The position numbers were made by a program, and so were the translations under genes. Under the pieces are notes generated by a model, which was not told the origin of the DNA, made no database searches, and saw only the letters and a program-made list of their open reading frames with translations. DNA of 64,000 nucleotides from CAYNMC01 sp964398365 (GTDB lineage Bacteria; Patescibacteriota; Microgenomatia; UBA1400; CAYNMC01): assembly GCA_964398365.1 (NCBI GenBank), contig CAYNMC010000016.1:1-64000 (forward strand), read 5' to 3'. This document shows positions 34,784 to 42,286 of this stretch, piece by piece. Every line of letters begins with the position of its first letter. The stretch's first letter is position 1.

Positions 34784-35353
34784 TTAAAAATTTATTTCTA
34801 TTGTCTCCTTTTCCTCCTTTTCAATTTCGCCCAGCTGGAGCTTAACCAAAGTTTGCCCTTCATCGATTAAAAAACCCACTTGATCTTGACGAATAGAAAT
34901 TGGCGGCAAAGATAAAGGATTATTATAAAATTCCGGTGCATAACGTTTACCATTGTCTTTCACTAAACGGATAAAATCTTGAGCGTTAACTGCGAGCGGT
35001 GTTTTTTCCTGATTTTCAATCTCCACGTCTAAAACCAGAATTTCTTTACCCTTAGGGGCCGTTACCGGTTGGCCCTGGTTGGCAACCATTTTGGTTTTTT
35101 TGGCGGAAATTAAAGTATAGGTAATTTTGGCCTGACGACCTTGAGCATTGGTTGTTAAAAACTCAAAACTTCTTTCTAGTTTCACTTCGGAAGTCTCTTT
35201 AGCCATTTGTCCCGCTTCTTCATTTTTAGCCTTAAGCTGACCTCTAAAGAATTTTTCCCTTATTTGCTGACCAAAAGCAAAAAACAACAGCAAAACTCCC
35301 AAAGAAATAGCGAGAATAAAAAACTGCCTGTAACCTTGCTGGAAGAGTTTCAT
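34784..35353 (-). CDS. DUF4352-like extracytoplasmic protein
   Basis: 189 residues. One N-terminal transmembrane helix (about 9-28) is followed by a charged linker. An immunoglobulin-like beta domain then shows the DUF4352 pattern: GKEILVLDVEIENQEKTPLAV, DFIRLVKDNGKRYAPE, and VGFLIDEGQTLVKLQLGE. Such domains sit outside the membrane in lipoproteins and anchored proteins of many bacteria, usually without a known role. It is 57 bases downstream of the next secreted small protein. Confidence 0.75.
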   Translation of the reverse strand: MKLFQQGYRQFFILAISLGVLLLFFAFGQQIREKFFRGQLKAKNEEAGQMAKETSEVKLERSFEFLTTNAQGRQAKITYTLISAKKTKMVANQGQPVTAPKGKEILVLDVEIENQEKTPLAVNAQDFIRLVKDNGKRYAPEFYNNPLSLPPISIRQDQVGFLIDEGQTLVKLQLGEIEKEEKETIEINF

Positions 35354-35410
35354 TTTTTCAAACCAGGCAGGAATTATATTTAAACAAAATCAAAGCTCAA
35401 AAGTCAAGTA

Positions 35411-35803
35411 TTATTTTAAAAAGGTCAATAAGCTCGAAAAAAAATTATAAAACTGGCGGCGAAGGGTTTCAAAAAAGTTTGTCACTTTAATTTCTTTTTC
35501 GATTTTTGAAGGCGGAGGATTTTCTAAAACTGGAGCTGATGAAACTGATGTTGGCGGAGTATGAATTATCTGCGCTGAAGGCGTTGCTTTAATCTCTACT
35601 TTTTCGTTTTTAATTTTAACTTCAATTTCTCCAGGATGGCTGCTTTTGATTTCTGTCTTATTTTGATTGACGATATTGGTTACTTCTGTCGAAACCGAGG
35701 CATTCTCACCATTTACCTGATTAATGACTTTAGTGTAGACATCGGCTTGAGAATTGTTAAAAATGGTAATGGGTAAAAGCAAGCTCAAAAGAAATTTTTT
35801 CAC
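35411..35803 (-). CDS. Small secreted protein with an Asn/Val-rich repeat-like segment
   Basis: 130 residues. A short signal-like start (KKFLLSLLLPITIFNNSQA) is followed by VINQVNGENASVSTEVTNIVNQNKTEI. That segment resembles in miniature the N/T-rich alternating segments of the two large repeat proteins nearby. Then come a lysine/glutamate beta-like stretch, a Pro/Ser-rich linker and an amphipathic C-terminal end (FFETLRRQFYNFFSSLLTFLK). Not a named family. It lies 3 bases after the lipoprotein gene. Confidence 0.65.
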   Translation of the reverse strand: MKKFLLSLLLPITIFNNSQADVYTKVINQVNGENASVSTEVTNIVNQNKTEIKSSHPGEIEVKIKNEKVEIKATPSAQIIHTPPTSVSSAPVLENPPPSKIEKEIKVTNFFETLRRQFYNFFSSLLTFLK

Positions 35804-35806
35804 CTT

Positions 35807-36385
35807 TTACTCTGAAACGGCACCTTCCGAGGGCAGGTTGGGTACCGAGGGTAAATTTTCAAAGACAGAGGTTAAATCTTGAAAATTAACCTCGCTTGGA
35901 GGCTTAAACTGCTCATCATCAATAATTGTCTCCTCACATTTTACTTGATATTTTTGTTCAATTTCATCCGCCCAAACTTGAGGATCCTGCCATTTCTCTC
36001 CAGGAGTGACTGAAGGTCCCGGTTGTTTGTTTAAAGCGGTTAATTTATATTTCATTCCCTCTTGAGTTTGGTTATTCCACAGATAAAGCCACTCACCATC
36101 ATTAATCATGCCTCCATTTCCCTGATTTTCTTTGGAATCAGCAAAAACGTCACCTTCAGCTCTTATTTTTTTACCTTTTATCCAACTGGTTATTTCTCCG
36201 TAATCGCTCAAATAAGTGCACTTGGCGCTTTGACCTAAATTTAAGATCTCCTTAAGAGAAAGAGCTGATTTTTTTCCTTCTGCTGGCGGACTGACTGTAA
36301 TCTGATTTTGATTTTGAGAAACCAAGCTGCAACCGCTTAAGAAAAAAGTAAACGCAACTAAAAATAAAAACTGCTTAAGGTTCAT
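35807..36385 (-). CDS. Putative lipoprotein of unknown function
   Basis: 192 residues from ATG 36385; the frame is open to 36484, but the ATG at 36385 puts a clean lipoprotein signal at the start: MNLKQFLFLVAFTFFLSGCS with lipobox LSGC. It overlaps galE by 11 bases and has GGAAG upstream. The mature part contains CTYLSDYGEITSWIKGKKIRAEGD and GGMINDGEWLYLWNNQTQEGMKY, a beta-rich pattern seen in uncharacterised CPR lipoproteins. A disulfide between Cys residues is possible. No function assigned. Confidence 0.75.
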   Translation of the reverse strand: MNLKQFLFLVAFTFFLSGCSLVSQNQNQITVSPPAEGKKSALSLKEILNLGQSAKCTYLSDYGEITSWIKGKKIRAEGDVFADSKENQGNGGMINDGEWLYLWNNQTQEGMKYKLTALNKQPGPSVTPGEKWQDPQVWADEIEQKYQVKCEETIIDDEQFKPPSEVNFQDLTSVFENLPSVPNLPSEGAVSE

Positions 36386-37352
36386 TTTTTCTTCCTTGTA
36401 ACCAAGCATACGCGCTTTTAAGAATAATGTCAATGGTGGAATATTGCGGTCGCCAACCAAATTCTTTTTGAAATTTAGTGGCATCAGCTACCAAGACAGC
36501 AGCATCACCGGGACGCCTTGGTCCAATTTTAATTTTCACCTTTTTGCCCGTAATTCTTTGGACAGCCTCGATAATCTCCAGATTTGAATAACCTTTCCCC
36601 GTTCCCAAATTGTAAACATCACTAGGATGGTTTTTATTTAAAGCATTAAGAGCTAAAAGATGAGCCGAAGCTAAGTCCAAAACATGAATATAATCACGGA
36701 TGCAGGTACCATCGGAAGTAGGATAATCGTTACCATACAAAATGAATTCTTTTTGATCAATAAGAGCTTTAAGTAAATTGGGGATTAAATGACTTTCTGG
36801 CTGGTGGTTTTCGCCAATTTTCTGATCCAGCGTGGCACCAGCTGCATTAAAATAACGCAAAATAATTGATTTTAAATGATAAATCTGATCATACCATTTC
36901 AAAATTCTTTCCACCATCAATTTTGACTCACCATAAGGATTTGTAGGGTTTTTTGGGGCCTCCTCTTTAATAGGCAAAGTTGAAGGATTACCATAAACAC
37001 CTGCGGTTGAAGAAAAAATAATTTTTTTAACCCCACTTGCCAGCATTGCTTTAAATAAAGATAAACTCCCAAGGGTATTATTAAAAAAATATTTTTGAGG
37101 ATTTTTCATAGATTCTCCCATCTCAATGTAAGCAGCAAAGTGAATTACAGCTTCGATTTTTTCTTCTTTAAGGACCTGCGTTAATTGCTGCCAGTTTTGA
37201 GTTTGACCCACAATCAATTTAAATTCTGCCACTGTTTCCCGGTGTCCTTTTTCCAATGAGTCAAAAATTACCGGTTCAAAGCCCGCTTTTTTAAGCTCAT
37301 GACTCGTGACAGCACCAAGATAACCGGCTCCGCCGGTAACTAAAACTTTCAT
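36375..37352 (-). CDS. galE: UDP-glucose 4-epimerase
   Basis: 325 residues. NAD-binding VTGGAGYLGAVTSHEL is at residues 4-19; HFAAYIEMGESM near 70, FSSTAGVYGNP near 112, and NPYGESKLMVERIL near 138 give the Ser/Tyr/Lys catalytic set. LRYFNAAGATLDQKIGE and RPGDAAVLVAD are GalE hallmarks. It interconverts UDP-glucose and UDP-galactose (or the GlcNAc forms). It is 5 bases after a HIT-type transferase gene, which could supply or use sugar phosphates in the same pathway. Confidence 0.93.
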   Translation of the reverse strand: MKVLVTGGAGYLGAVTSHELKKAGFEPVIFDSLEKGHRETVAEFKLIVGQTQNWQQLTQVLKEEKIEAVIHFAAYIEMGESMKNPQKYFFNNTLGSLSLFKAMLASGVKKIIFSSTAGVYGNPSTLPIKEEAPKNPTNPYGESKLMVERILKWYDQIYHLKSIILRYFNAAGATLDQKIGENHQPESHLIPNLLKALIDQKEFILYGNDYPTSDGTCIRDYIHVLDLASAHLLALNALNKNHPSDVYNLGTGKGYSNLEIIEAVQRITGKKVKIKIGPRRPGDAAVLVADATKFQKEFGWRPQYSTIDIILKSAYAWLQGRKNEP

Positions 37353-37357
37353 TATTT

Positions 37358-38410
37358 TTAGTATATCAAAAAAGGAGAGGTCAAAGAAACATTGGCCAAA
37401 AAGGCTTCGATCTCCTCAGCTTGCTCATGCCAGGGTTCAAAATGGGAAGTAATAATTTCCCCTCCGAGTTCGGAAAATGCTTGTCTTCTTAAAGGATCCT
37501 GAAATTGGCGCGGAAACCAAAAATCTTTTCCCTTGTTTTTTCCTGCTTTATGAATTAAGTTGTGAGGAATATTATTTTCCCTTAACCATTTTAAACAAGC
37601 TTTGCTTTCTTCTGCATTTCTCGTACAATAACAACCTACGGGATATGGTTCTGAGCCACCGTTATGCTGCCATTTTTCTTGCTCTACCGGATAAGGTTCT
37701 TCTCTTTGAAAAAGCAAATGAAAATGCCAAGTGGGAATGGAACAAGAGGCACCATAACCATTATAACCAAAATAAACCTCTCCCATTGTTTCACTTAAGA
37801 TTCTGCCGGCCTGCCAGTACCACTCAACATCAGCAGGTTCAAGCAATTGAAGGTGTGGAGTCTTAATGTCATCAGTTAAAAGTCCTCCGTAATAAAAAGG
37901 AAATTTATTAAAAAAAAGGCAAATTTCTCTGCCGCCTAAATCACCCCGCCAAATTAACTGCTCTCTCATTCCTGGCCGGCCAAAAAAATTCTCAGTTGAT
38001 GGCGGATAAATACTTTTAATTTCCTTTGCCGCCGCATGAGGCTTCTTGAATTGACGCAAAGGTTCTTCTCTAACCAACCAACCATTAGTCTTTTTTATCC
38101 TTGCATTTAAGCCACCGCGCTCAATCATTTCATAAATTCTCAAAAACATCTCTACTTCGGGATCTTGCCGATTACCATCAACTACCCAAATTAACTCTTG
38201 ACTAACTTTGGCTAATTCTGGCCGCAGATTTTGAAAAATTTGCTGATTTTGACAAGCATTGGCAAGAGCAATATTAAAAAAATTAAAACCTTGTCTACTC
38301 TCCTTTTCATTAAGTAAACGCTTTAAACCTTCACTAAAAGCAGCTAAAAAATTTTCCTGAGAGGAAAAAACCTCAAGGTTTTGATAACCTGATTCAACTT
38401 TTTCTTTCAT
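37358..38410 (-). CDS. HIT-superfamily transferase-like protein
   Basis: 350 residues. The C-terminal half has LFFNKFPFYYGGLL near residue 165, a PHLQLLEP strand, and PTWHFHLLFQ at 227-235. His229 and His231 make an H-x-H-x-x pattern like the HIT triad of galactose-1-phosphate uridylyltransferases and GDP-sugar phosphorylases. The preceding GYGASCS resembles the catalytic-loop approach. Adjacent galE supports a sugar-nucleotide role. Family placement is by motif only; Ap4A phosphorylase-type enzymes are an alternative. It overlaps tsaB by 17 bases. Confidence 0.6.
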   Translation of the reverse strand: MKEKVESGYQNLEVFSSQENFLAAFSEGLKRLLNEKESRQGFNFFNIALANACQNQQIFQNLRPELAKVSQELIWVVDGNRQDPEVEMFLRIYEMIERGGLNARIKKTNGWLVREEPLRQFKKPHAAAKEIKSIYPPSTENFFGRPGMREQLIWRGDLGGREICLFFNKFPFYYGGLLTDDIKTPHLQLLEPADVEWYWQAGRILSETMGEVYFGYNGYGASCSIPTWHFHLLFQREEPYPVEQEKWQHNGGSEPYPVGCYCTRNAEESKACLKWLRENNIPHNLIHKAGKNKGKDFWFPRQFQDPLRRQAFSELGGEIITSHFEPWHEQAEEIEAFLANVSLTSPFLIY

Positions 38411-38693
38411 AAAGAGGTACTACTTGTTCTTTGCGATTAACCTTAATTCCTAACGCCCAAGCCAAGGTGTTGGCAATCGCACAACCCAAACGCAAACTGG
38501 TGTAAGAATTACCCTTAAGTTTAACTTTAATTTCTTTAATCTTTTTGGGTGAAATTTTTTTACTTTTTAAAAAAGAAGCAAGTAGTAATAAAATTTTCTG
38601 CTCATCTGGCGAAGTATATTTTTTTATGAGCGAGTGGCGGCCCACCTTAATGAGGGTTTTTTTATTCTCAGAAGTATCAAGATAAAGAATCAA
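38394..38693 (-). CDS. tsaB: Truncated TsaB-like protein
   Basis: 99 residues, starting at TTG 38693; an in-frame TAA lies just upstream and no ATG is available. MILYLDTSE matches the TsaB N-terminus, and GNSYTSLRLGCAIANTLAWALGIKV matches the conserved G-x-SFTGLRIG...AKGLAFALGI block. Ordinary TsaB is about 220 residues, so the C-terminal subdomain is absent. TsaB helps TsaD make the t6A37 modification of tRNA. It lies directly after tsaE, which supports the call. No tsaD or tsaC is seen in this window. Confidence 0.72.
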   Translation of the reverse strand: MILYLDTSENKKTLIKVGRHSLIKKYTSPDEQKILLLLASFLKSKKISPKKIKEIKVKLKGNSYTSLRLGCAIANTLAWALGIKVNRKEQVVPLYERKS

Positions 38694-38701
38694 AATTAAT
38701 G

Positions 38702-38742
38702 GTTAATTGCCAAAATAAAGTCAATGATTATTGGCAATTAAC
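38702..38742 (-). other. 12-bp inverted repeat spanning the tsaE stop and the tsaB leader
   Basis: GTTAATTGCCAA at 38702-38713 and its exact complement TTGGCAATTAAC at 38731-38742 flank a 17-base loop containing the tsaE stop codon. On the minus-strand mRNA the second arm ends 8 bases before the TTG start of tsaB. No U-run follows, so it is not an intrinsic terminator. The hairpin would occupy the ribosome-binding region of tsaB. Confidence 0.75.
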
Positions 38743-39216
38743 TATGGTTATTTTTCTTTTATTTTCATCAAGATATTTAAATTTTAACTCGATTCTTTTT
38801 TTTGGCAAGAGCTTCGCCAGTTTCTCTGGCCACTCAACCACTATTAAATTTTTAGAGTTAGAACATAATTCTTTAAAATCGATGGCTTTTAAATCTGTGT
38901 CGGTTTTTAAGCGATAGCAATCAAGGTGGGTTAAAATTGAAAATTGCCCTAAAGAAGTTGAAGTCGGGCCTCTACCAACAAGATTAAGTTTTGAAGTTCG
39001 GGGAAGAGGATATTCTCTTAATAAAACAAACGTGGGTGAAAGCACTCTTTTTTTAACTCCCAACGCCCAAGCCAAACCCTGCACAAAAGTTGTCTTTCCC
39101 GCACCTAATTCTCCATAAAGACAAATAACATTTATTTTAAGTCTCAGCGCGAGTTTAAGCACTTGGTAACTATGAGTCTGAGTTTCCGCCGGTGAATGAG
39201 AAATAAATATTTTCAT
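38728..39216 (-). CDS. tsaE: tRNA threonylcarbamoyladenosine biosynthesis ATPase TsaE
   Basis: 162 residues from ATG 39216; an in-frame TTG at 39237 would overlap the VanZ gene. The P-loop GELGAGKTTFV is at residues 35-45, SPTFVLLREY near 60, LDCYRL near 98 and VVEWPEKL near 126 are TsaE blocks. Between LLREY and LTHLDCYRL lies an extra ~23-residue Ser/Thr/Gly-rich segment (around 71-94) that I do not expect in TsaE. It supplies ATPase activity for t6A synthesis with TsaB and TsaD. It sits directly before tsaB. Confidence 0.88.
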   Translation of the reverse strand: MKIFISHSPAETQTHSYQVLKLALRLKINVICLYGELGAGKTTFVQGLAWALGVKKRVLSPTFVLLREYPLPRTSKLNLVGRGPTSTSLGQFSILTHLDCYRLKTDTDLKAIDFKELCSNSKNLIVVEWPEKLAKLLPKKRIELKFKYLDENKRKITIVNCQ

Positions 39217-39233
39217 CTTTGATAACTTGCGCC

Positions 39234-39617
39234 TCAATCTTTAATTTCACTTTTCATTTTCTTTTTTAACCACCAATAACTTATCATCATCCCTAAAATA
39301 TCAAATCCCACATCTCTTATTGTACTCGTCCTGCCGGCCACAAAAGCTTGATGATACTCATCAGAAAGAGCATAAAAAGTTCCAAAAATAAAGGGTAAAA
39401 TCCAAATTTTTTTGTTTGTAGTACCCTGCCTTGCCAGCACCCGCCAAACTAAAAAATAAAGAACCGCATACTCAATCATATGGGCAGTTTTTTTTAAAAC
39501 AAAATCCCACCAAATGAAACCAACTTTGGGCAAGGTAGGAATTGAAGAAAGGATAAAAATTAACAAACACCAAGCAAAAACCGGACCCCAATAAAAAAAG
39601 AACTCTCTCAAATTCAT
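39234..39617 (-). CDS. VanZ-like family membrane protein
   Basis: 127 residues with four hydrophobic helices. FILSSIPTLPKVG near residue 22, KKTAHMIEYAVLYFLVW near 43, ALSDEYHQAFVAGRTSTIRDVGFDILGM near 82 are the VanZ-like (PF04892) blocks with the conserved His, Asp-Glu and Arg-Asp residues. VanZ confers low-level teicoplanin resistance in enterococci; most relatives have no defined role. A 4-base overlap couples it to the upstream surface-protein gene. Not evidence of antibiotic resistance here. Confidence 0.85.
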   Translation of the reverse strand: MNLREFFFYWGPVFAWCLLIFILSSIPTLPKVGFIWWDFVLKKTAHMIEYAVLYFLVWRVLARQGTTNKKIWILPFIFGTFYALSDEYHQAFVAGRTSTIRDVGFDILGMMISYWWLKKKMKSEIKD

Positions 39618-40723
39618 TGTTTATGAGTATACCATCTTTCCTTAAGTTCCTTAAATAGCCCTGGTCCAAAAGCAACCCCTAAAAACAACAAACCTAATCC
39701 TATTAAAGCAAAAGGAAGCAATAATTTTTTATTAAAGTGCGTTTCTTCGCCTAAAACTTCTGCTGGTCTCGACGCCTCAGTCAAAGGCGAAAAAGAAACT
39801 AAAGCTTCTGCTGAAGGAAGGAGAAATGGTAAAGGTGAAGGTGAAGCTGGTTTTAGAGGTGAGGGTGAAACAGCCAGGGTTGCCATTTTAGGAGTAGGGG
39901 TGACTGAGGGTGAAACAGAAGTGTTAACTAATGGAGAAGGACTAATAGCAAGTGCATTCATTACCGGATTAACTTCGTAAAGGTTACCGGCGGTAATTTC
40001 TCTTACATCCAGCCACTCTTCATAACCATTCTTTTCCAGTTTGATGGTATGCCGGCCAAAACCTCCAACTTGACAGCCATCACAGAAAGTAAAAGTTTCC
40101 GGCGCATAATGATTGGTATAAAGACCATCAATATATATTTTGACGTTAGCAAGTTTATTGCCATTTTTGTCTTTAACTTCTCCAATTTTGTAGGTGGCGG
40201 CAGAAACTGGTGAAGCGGAAGGAGAAGGTGAAAAGGCAGGCGGAGATGAACATGGCACGGCTTCATTATTGGAAGCACCTTTGGTAGGCGTACAGAATAA
40301 AAGCCAATTACCTGTCCCATCTTGGCTTCTGCCTGCCGTCTGACCACTGGCTGGTGCTATCAAATCATTATTTTTATCGCCATAAGCAACTTGATCAAGA
40401 AAGTTAGTCTGGTCAGAAACTAAAAAGAGCTTTATCACATCGCCGCTGTTGTTTAATTTATTACTCCAATCAACAGTGCAAAATTGAGCGACGCAATCTT
40501 CTGAAGAAAAACTCTTGCTGTTACCTGCTTCGTCCTTTAATAGATATAAAGAGATATCTTCATCGTTTGTCCGATAAACTTCTACCCAATCAGTATCACC
40601 ATAAGAATTAAATTCATTAATCATCACCGCAGCTAAAGCTGTCTCGTTAAAAAAAGAGAAACAAAGAAAAAAAGCGATAATCTTGAGGCCTAATAGATAA
40701 AATTTATTAATTAACCCTGACAT
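39614..40723 (-). CDS. Extracellular lamin-tail/PEGA-domain protein with C-terminal anchor
   Basis: 369 residues. After a signal peptide (about 12-32, ending TALAA) comes MINEFNSYGDTDWVEVYRTND, a lamin-tail domain start, with LLKDEAGNSKSFSS and SGDVIKLFLVSDQTNFLDQVAYGD. A Pro/Ser linker leads to a PEGA-like beta domain (VKDKNGNKLANVKIYIDG to HTIKLEKNGYEEWLDV). A long Ser/Pro-rich stalk and a C-terminal transmembrane helix with a basic tail (about 336-369) end the protein. This is an envelope-anchored surface protein. Function unknown. It overlaps the preceding small gene by 13 bases. Confidence 0.8.
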   Translation of the reverse strand: MSGLINKFYLLGLKIIAFFLCFSFFNETALAAVMINEFNSYGDTDWVEVYRTNDEDISLYLLKDEAGNSKSFSSEDCVAQFCTVDWSNKLNNSGDVIKLFLVSDQTNFLDQVAYGDKNNDLIAPASGQTAGRSQDGTGNWLLFCTPTKGASNNEAVPCSSPPAFSPSPSASPVSAATYKIGEVKDKNGNKLANVKIYIDGLYTNHYAPETFTFCDGCQVGGFGRHTIKLEKNGYEEWLDVREITAGNLYEVNPVMNALAISPSPLVNTSVSPSVTPTPKMATLAVSPSPLKPASPSPLPFLLPSAEALVSFSPLTEASRPAEVLGEETHFNKKLLLPFALIGLGLLFLGVAFGPGLFKELKERWYTHKQ

Positions 40724-40926
40724 GCTGGATAACCTCCAGCGGCTAGCGGATCAACTTCATGGTAAGAATCAGCGGGTATTATTTCTCCTTTATAAGGACC
40801 ACCTGGAAAAGGTAATTCTTGAGTTTCTCTATAAGGTTCACCCGGTAACGCTGCCTCATCAGGATTTAGTGGTTCTTCTGGGATTCGCTGAATATTTATC
40901 TCTCTTGCCCCTCCTTCCTTCGTCAT
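40711..40926 (-). CDS. Small Pro/Gly-rich hypothetical protein with a good promoter and ribosome site
   Basis: 71 residues, unrecognised. It begins MTKEGGAREINIQRIPEEPL, continues with GEPYRE, GGPYKGE and DSYHE blocks, and ends DPLAAGGYPACQG. It is polar, with no membrane helix or signal. A real gene is supported by AAGGAG upstream and by TTGACA/TAAAGT promoter boxes with 17-base spacing. The GG-YPACQG end looks superficially like a double-glycine leader peptide end, but no processing enzyme or transporter is nearby. It is first in the operon running through VanZ, tsaE, tsaB and galE. Confidence 0.6.
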   Translation of the reverse strand: MTKEGGAREINIQRIPEEPLNPDEAALPGEPYRETQELPFPGGPYKGEIIPADSYHEVDPLAAGGYPACQG

Positions 40927-40956
40927 TTTTTCTCCTTTCTGTTTAATATCTAATTA

Positions 40957-40985
40957 ACTTTAGCGCAGCAGTAAATCACTGTCAA
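40957..40985 (-). promoter_or_regulatory. Promoter of the small-protein/lamin-tail/tsaEB/galE operon
   Basis: Consensus -35 TTGACA at 40980-40985 on the minus strand, a spacer of exactly 17 bases, and TAAAGT at 40957-40962. It lies in the 125-base gap between the M23 peptidase stop and the small-protein start. The leader is about 25 bases and carries AAGGAG, so this transcript is not leaderless. Confidence 0.7.
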
Positions 40986-41051
40986 CAAGACAAAAGATTT
41001 AGAAAGAAGCTTGGTCATGCTTTAGCAATCTTAAGAAAGAAGATTCAAAAA

Positions 41052-42242
41052 TCAGTAGTAATTAACGTGCAGATAATAAGTTTCATAACCGTCACTAAGG
41101 TGTTTAAGACGAACATAGCGGAGCGTGCCACCACCACAGGCAATACTTCCCTGATATAAAATCCCATCTTTAACCGCTTTAACCTGAAGATCTTCCGAGA
41201 CCATATCCAAGCCTGTATGAGGACCACCACCGTAAGCGCCGGTCTTTGCATAACTTGTCATTCCATAACCTTGGGTAATCCGCGGTCGACCGTTAAGGGG
41301 CCAATTCCAAGAACCAGAAAAGGAAAAAGGTTGATCACACTCCGGCCACCAGCCACATAAATCCCAATCTACCTCCTGTGATTTTAAAAAATTGGCAGGA
41401 TTTTGATTGTTATTGTCTTTAACCACCTGAAAGTGAAGATGAGTCCCAGTAGAACAAGCCGAACTCCCTAAAATAATGGAGGCTATTTTTTCGCCTTCCT
41501 TGACGCTGCCTACTTCTGTTTCTTGACCCTTGCCGGCGATAATTGCCTGAATAGCCTCCATTTCTGCCTTGGCTGCTGCCAGCAACGCCTGAAATTTTCT
41601 TTCATCATTTTTAGTGACTTCCAAAAGTGCCTGTTTACTTTTCTTTTGCTGAGCCAAAGTCGCCGTTTGTGTCTCCAAAGCCTGTTTTAAAACCTTCATT
41701 TCCTCTTGTTTTTTTTCTTTTAACTCCTTCTGCTCATCATAATTCTGTTTTTGTTTTTCCAATTGAATCATTAACGACCGGTCATGAGCCTGTGCTGTTT
41801 GTAAATATTTAAGCTTGGTAAAAAAGTTAGCAAAGGTTTCCGAAGAAAAAAGTAAATAAAGTGGTTGAAAATAAGAAGTTTTATAGGTGGCGTTGATGCG
41901 CGAATTTAAAATTTTTGAAAGTTCATTTAAGCTTTTATCCAAAAAACCAATTTTAAGTGATAAACCATCAATTTCCTCTTTAAGAATTTCAATTTCTTTT
42001 TCACTTTTATTAATTTGCGCTTGCGTAAGATAAATTTTGTTATCAAGATAATTAATAGTTGAAGCTAAAGTTTTTTGTTGACCTTGAAGTTCCTTAATTT
42101 TATTTTGGTATTCCTCAATTTGCCGAGCTAATTCTTCCAATTTTTTTTGATGGTTATCTTCAGCCTGACTTAATGAAGGCAAAAAGCAACAAAAACCCAA
42201 GAAGAAAGCAAAAATAATAATTTTAAATAAAACTTTACTCAT
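41052..42242 (-). CDS. Secreted coiled-coil M23 peptidase with circularly permuted LytM domain
   Basis: 396 residues. A signal peptide ends near residue 27 (LSQAEDN). Coiled coils fill about 30-230, as in EnvC or PcsB. The catalytic parts are in swapped order. The HLH strand (STGTHLHFQVV, His268 and His270) comes first. Then come WPLNGRPRITQGYG, HTGLDM (His342, Asp346) and, as the very last residues, YYLHVNYY (His392). Canonical M23 order is H-x-x-x-D, then H, then H-x-H. The 4-residue and 50-residue spacings of His342-Asp346-His392 match LytM. It probably cleaves peptidoglycan cross-links under ftsEX control. Confidence 0.85.
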   Translation of the reverse strand: MSKVLFKIIIFAFFLGFCCFLPSLSQAEDNHQKKLEELARQIEEYQNKIKELQGQQKTLASTINYLDNKIYLTQAQINKSEKEIEILKEEIDGLSLKIGFLDKSLNELSKILNSRINATYKTSYFQPLYLLFSSETFANFFTKLKYLQTAQAHDRSLMIQLEKQKQNYDEQKELKEKKQEEMKVLKQALETQTATLAQQKKSKQALLEVTKNDERKFQALLAAAKAEMEAIQAIIAGKGQETEVGSVKEGEKIASIILGSSACSTGTHLHFQVVKDNNNQNPANFLKSQEVDWDLCGWWPECDQPFSFSGSWNWPLNGRPRITQGYGMTSYAKTGAYGGGPHTGLDMVSEDLQVKAVKDGILYQGSIACGGGTLRYVRLKHLSDGYETYYLHVNYY

Positions 42243-42286
42243 TATTCTCTTTAACGCTGCCCCTCCAAATCATGAAGTAAAAATAA

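Noticed and set aside
37477..37866. 129-codon plus-strand frame opposite the HIT-like gene
   Set aside because: It is antisense to a gene with recognisable HIT motifs, has no Shine-Dalgarno or family resemblance, and would interrupt a tightly packed minus-strand operon.
39234..39617. VanZ homologue as a glycopeptide-resistance gene
   Set aside because: VanZ-like proteins are widespread and no vanA/vanH/vanX-type genes are nearby.
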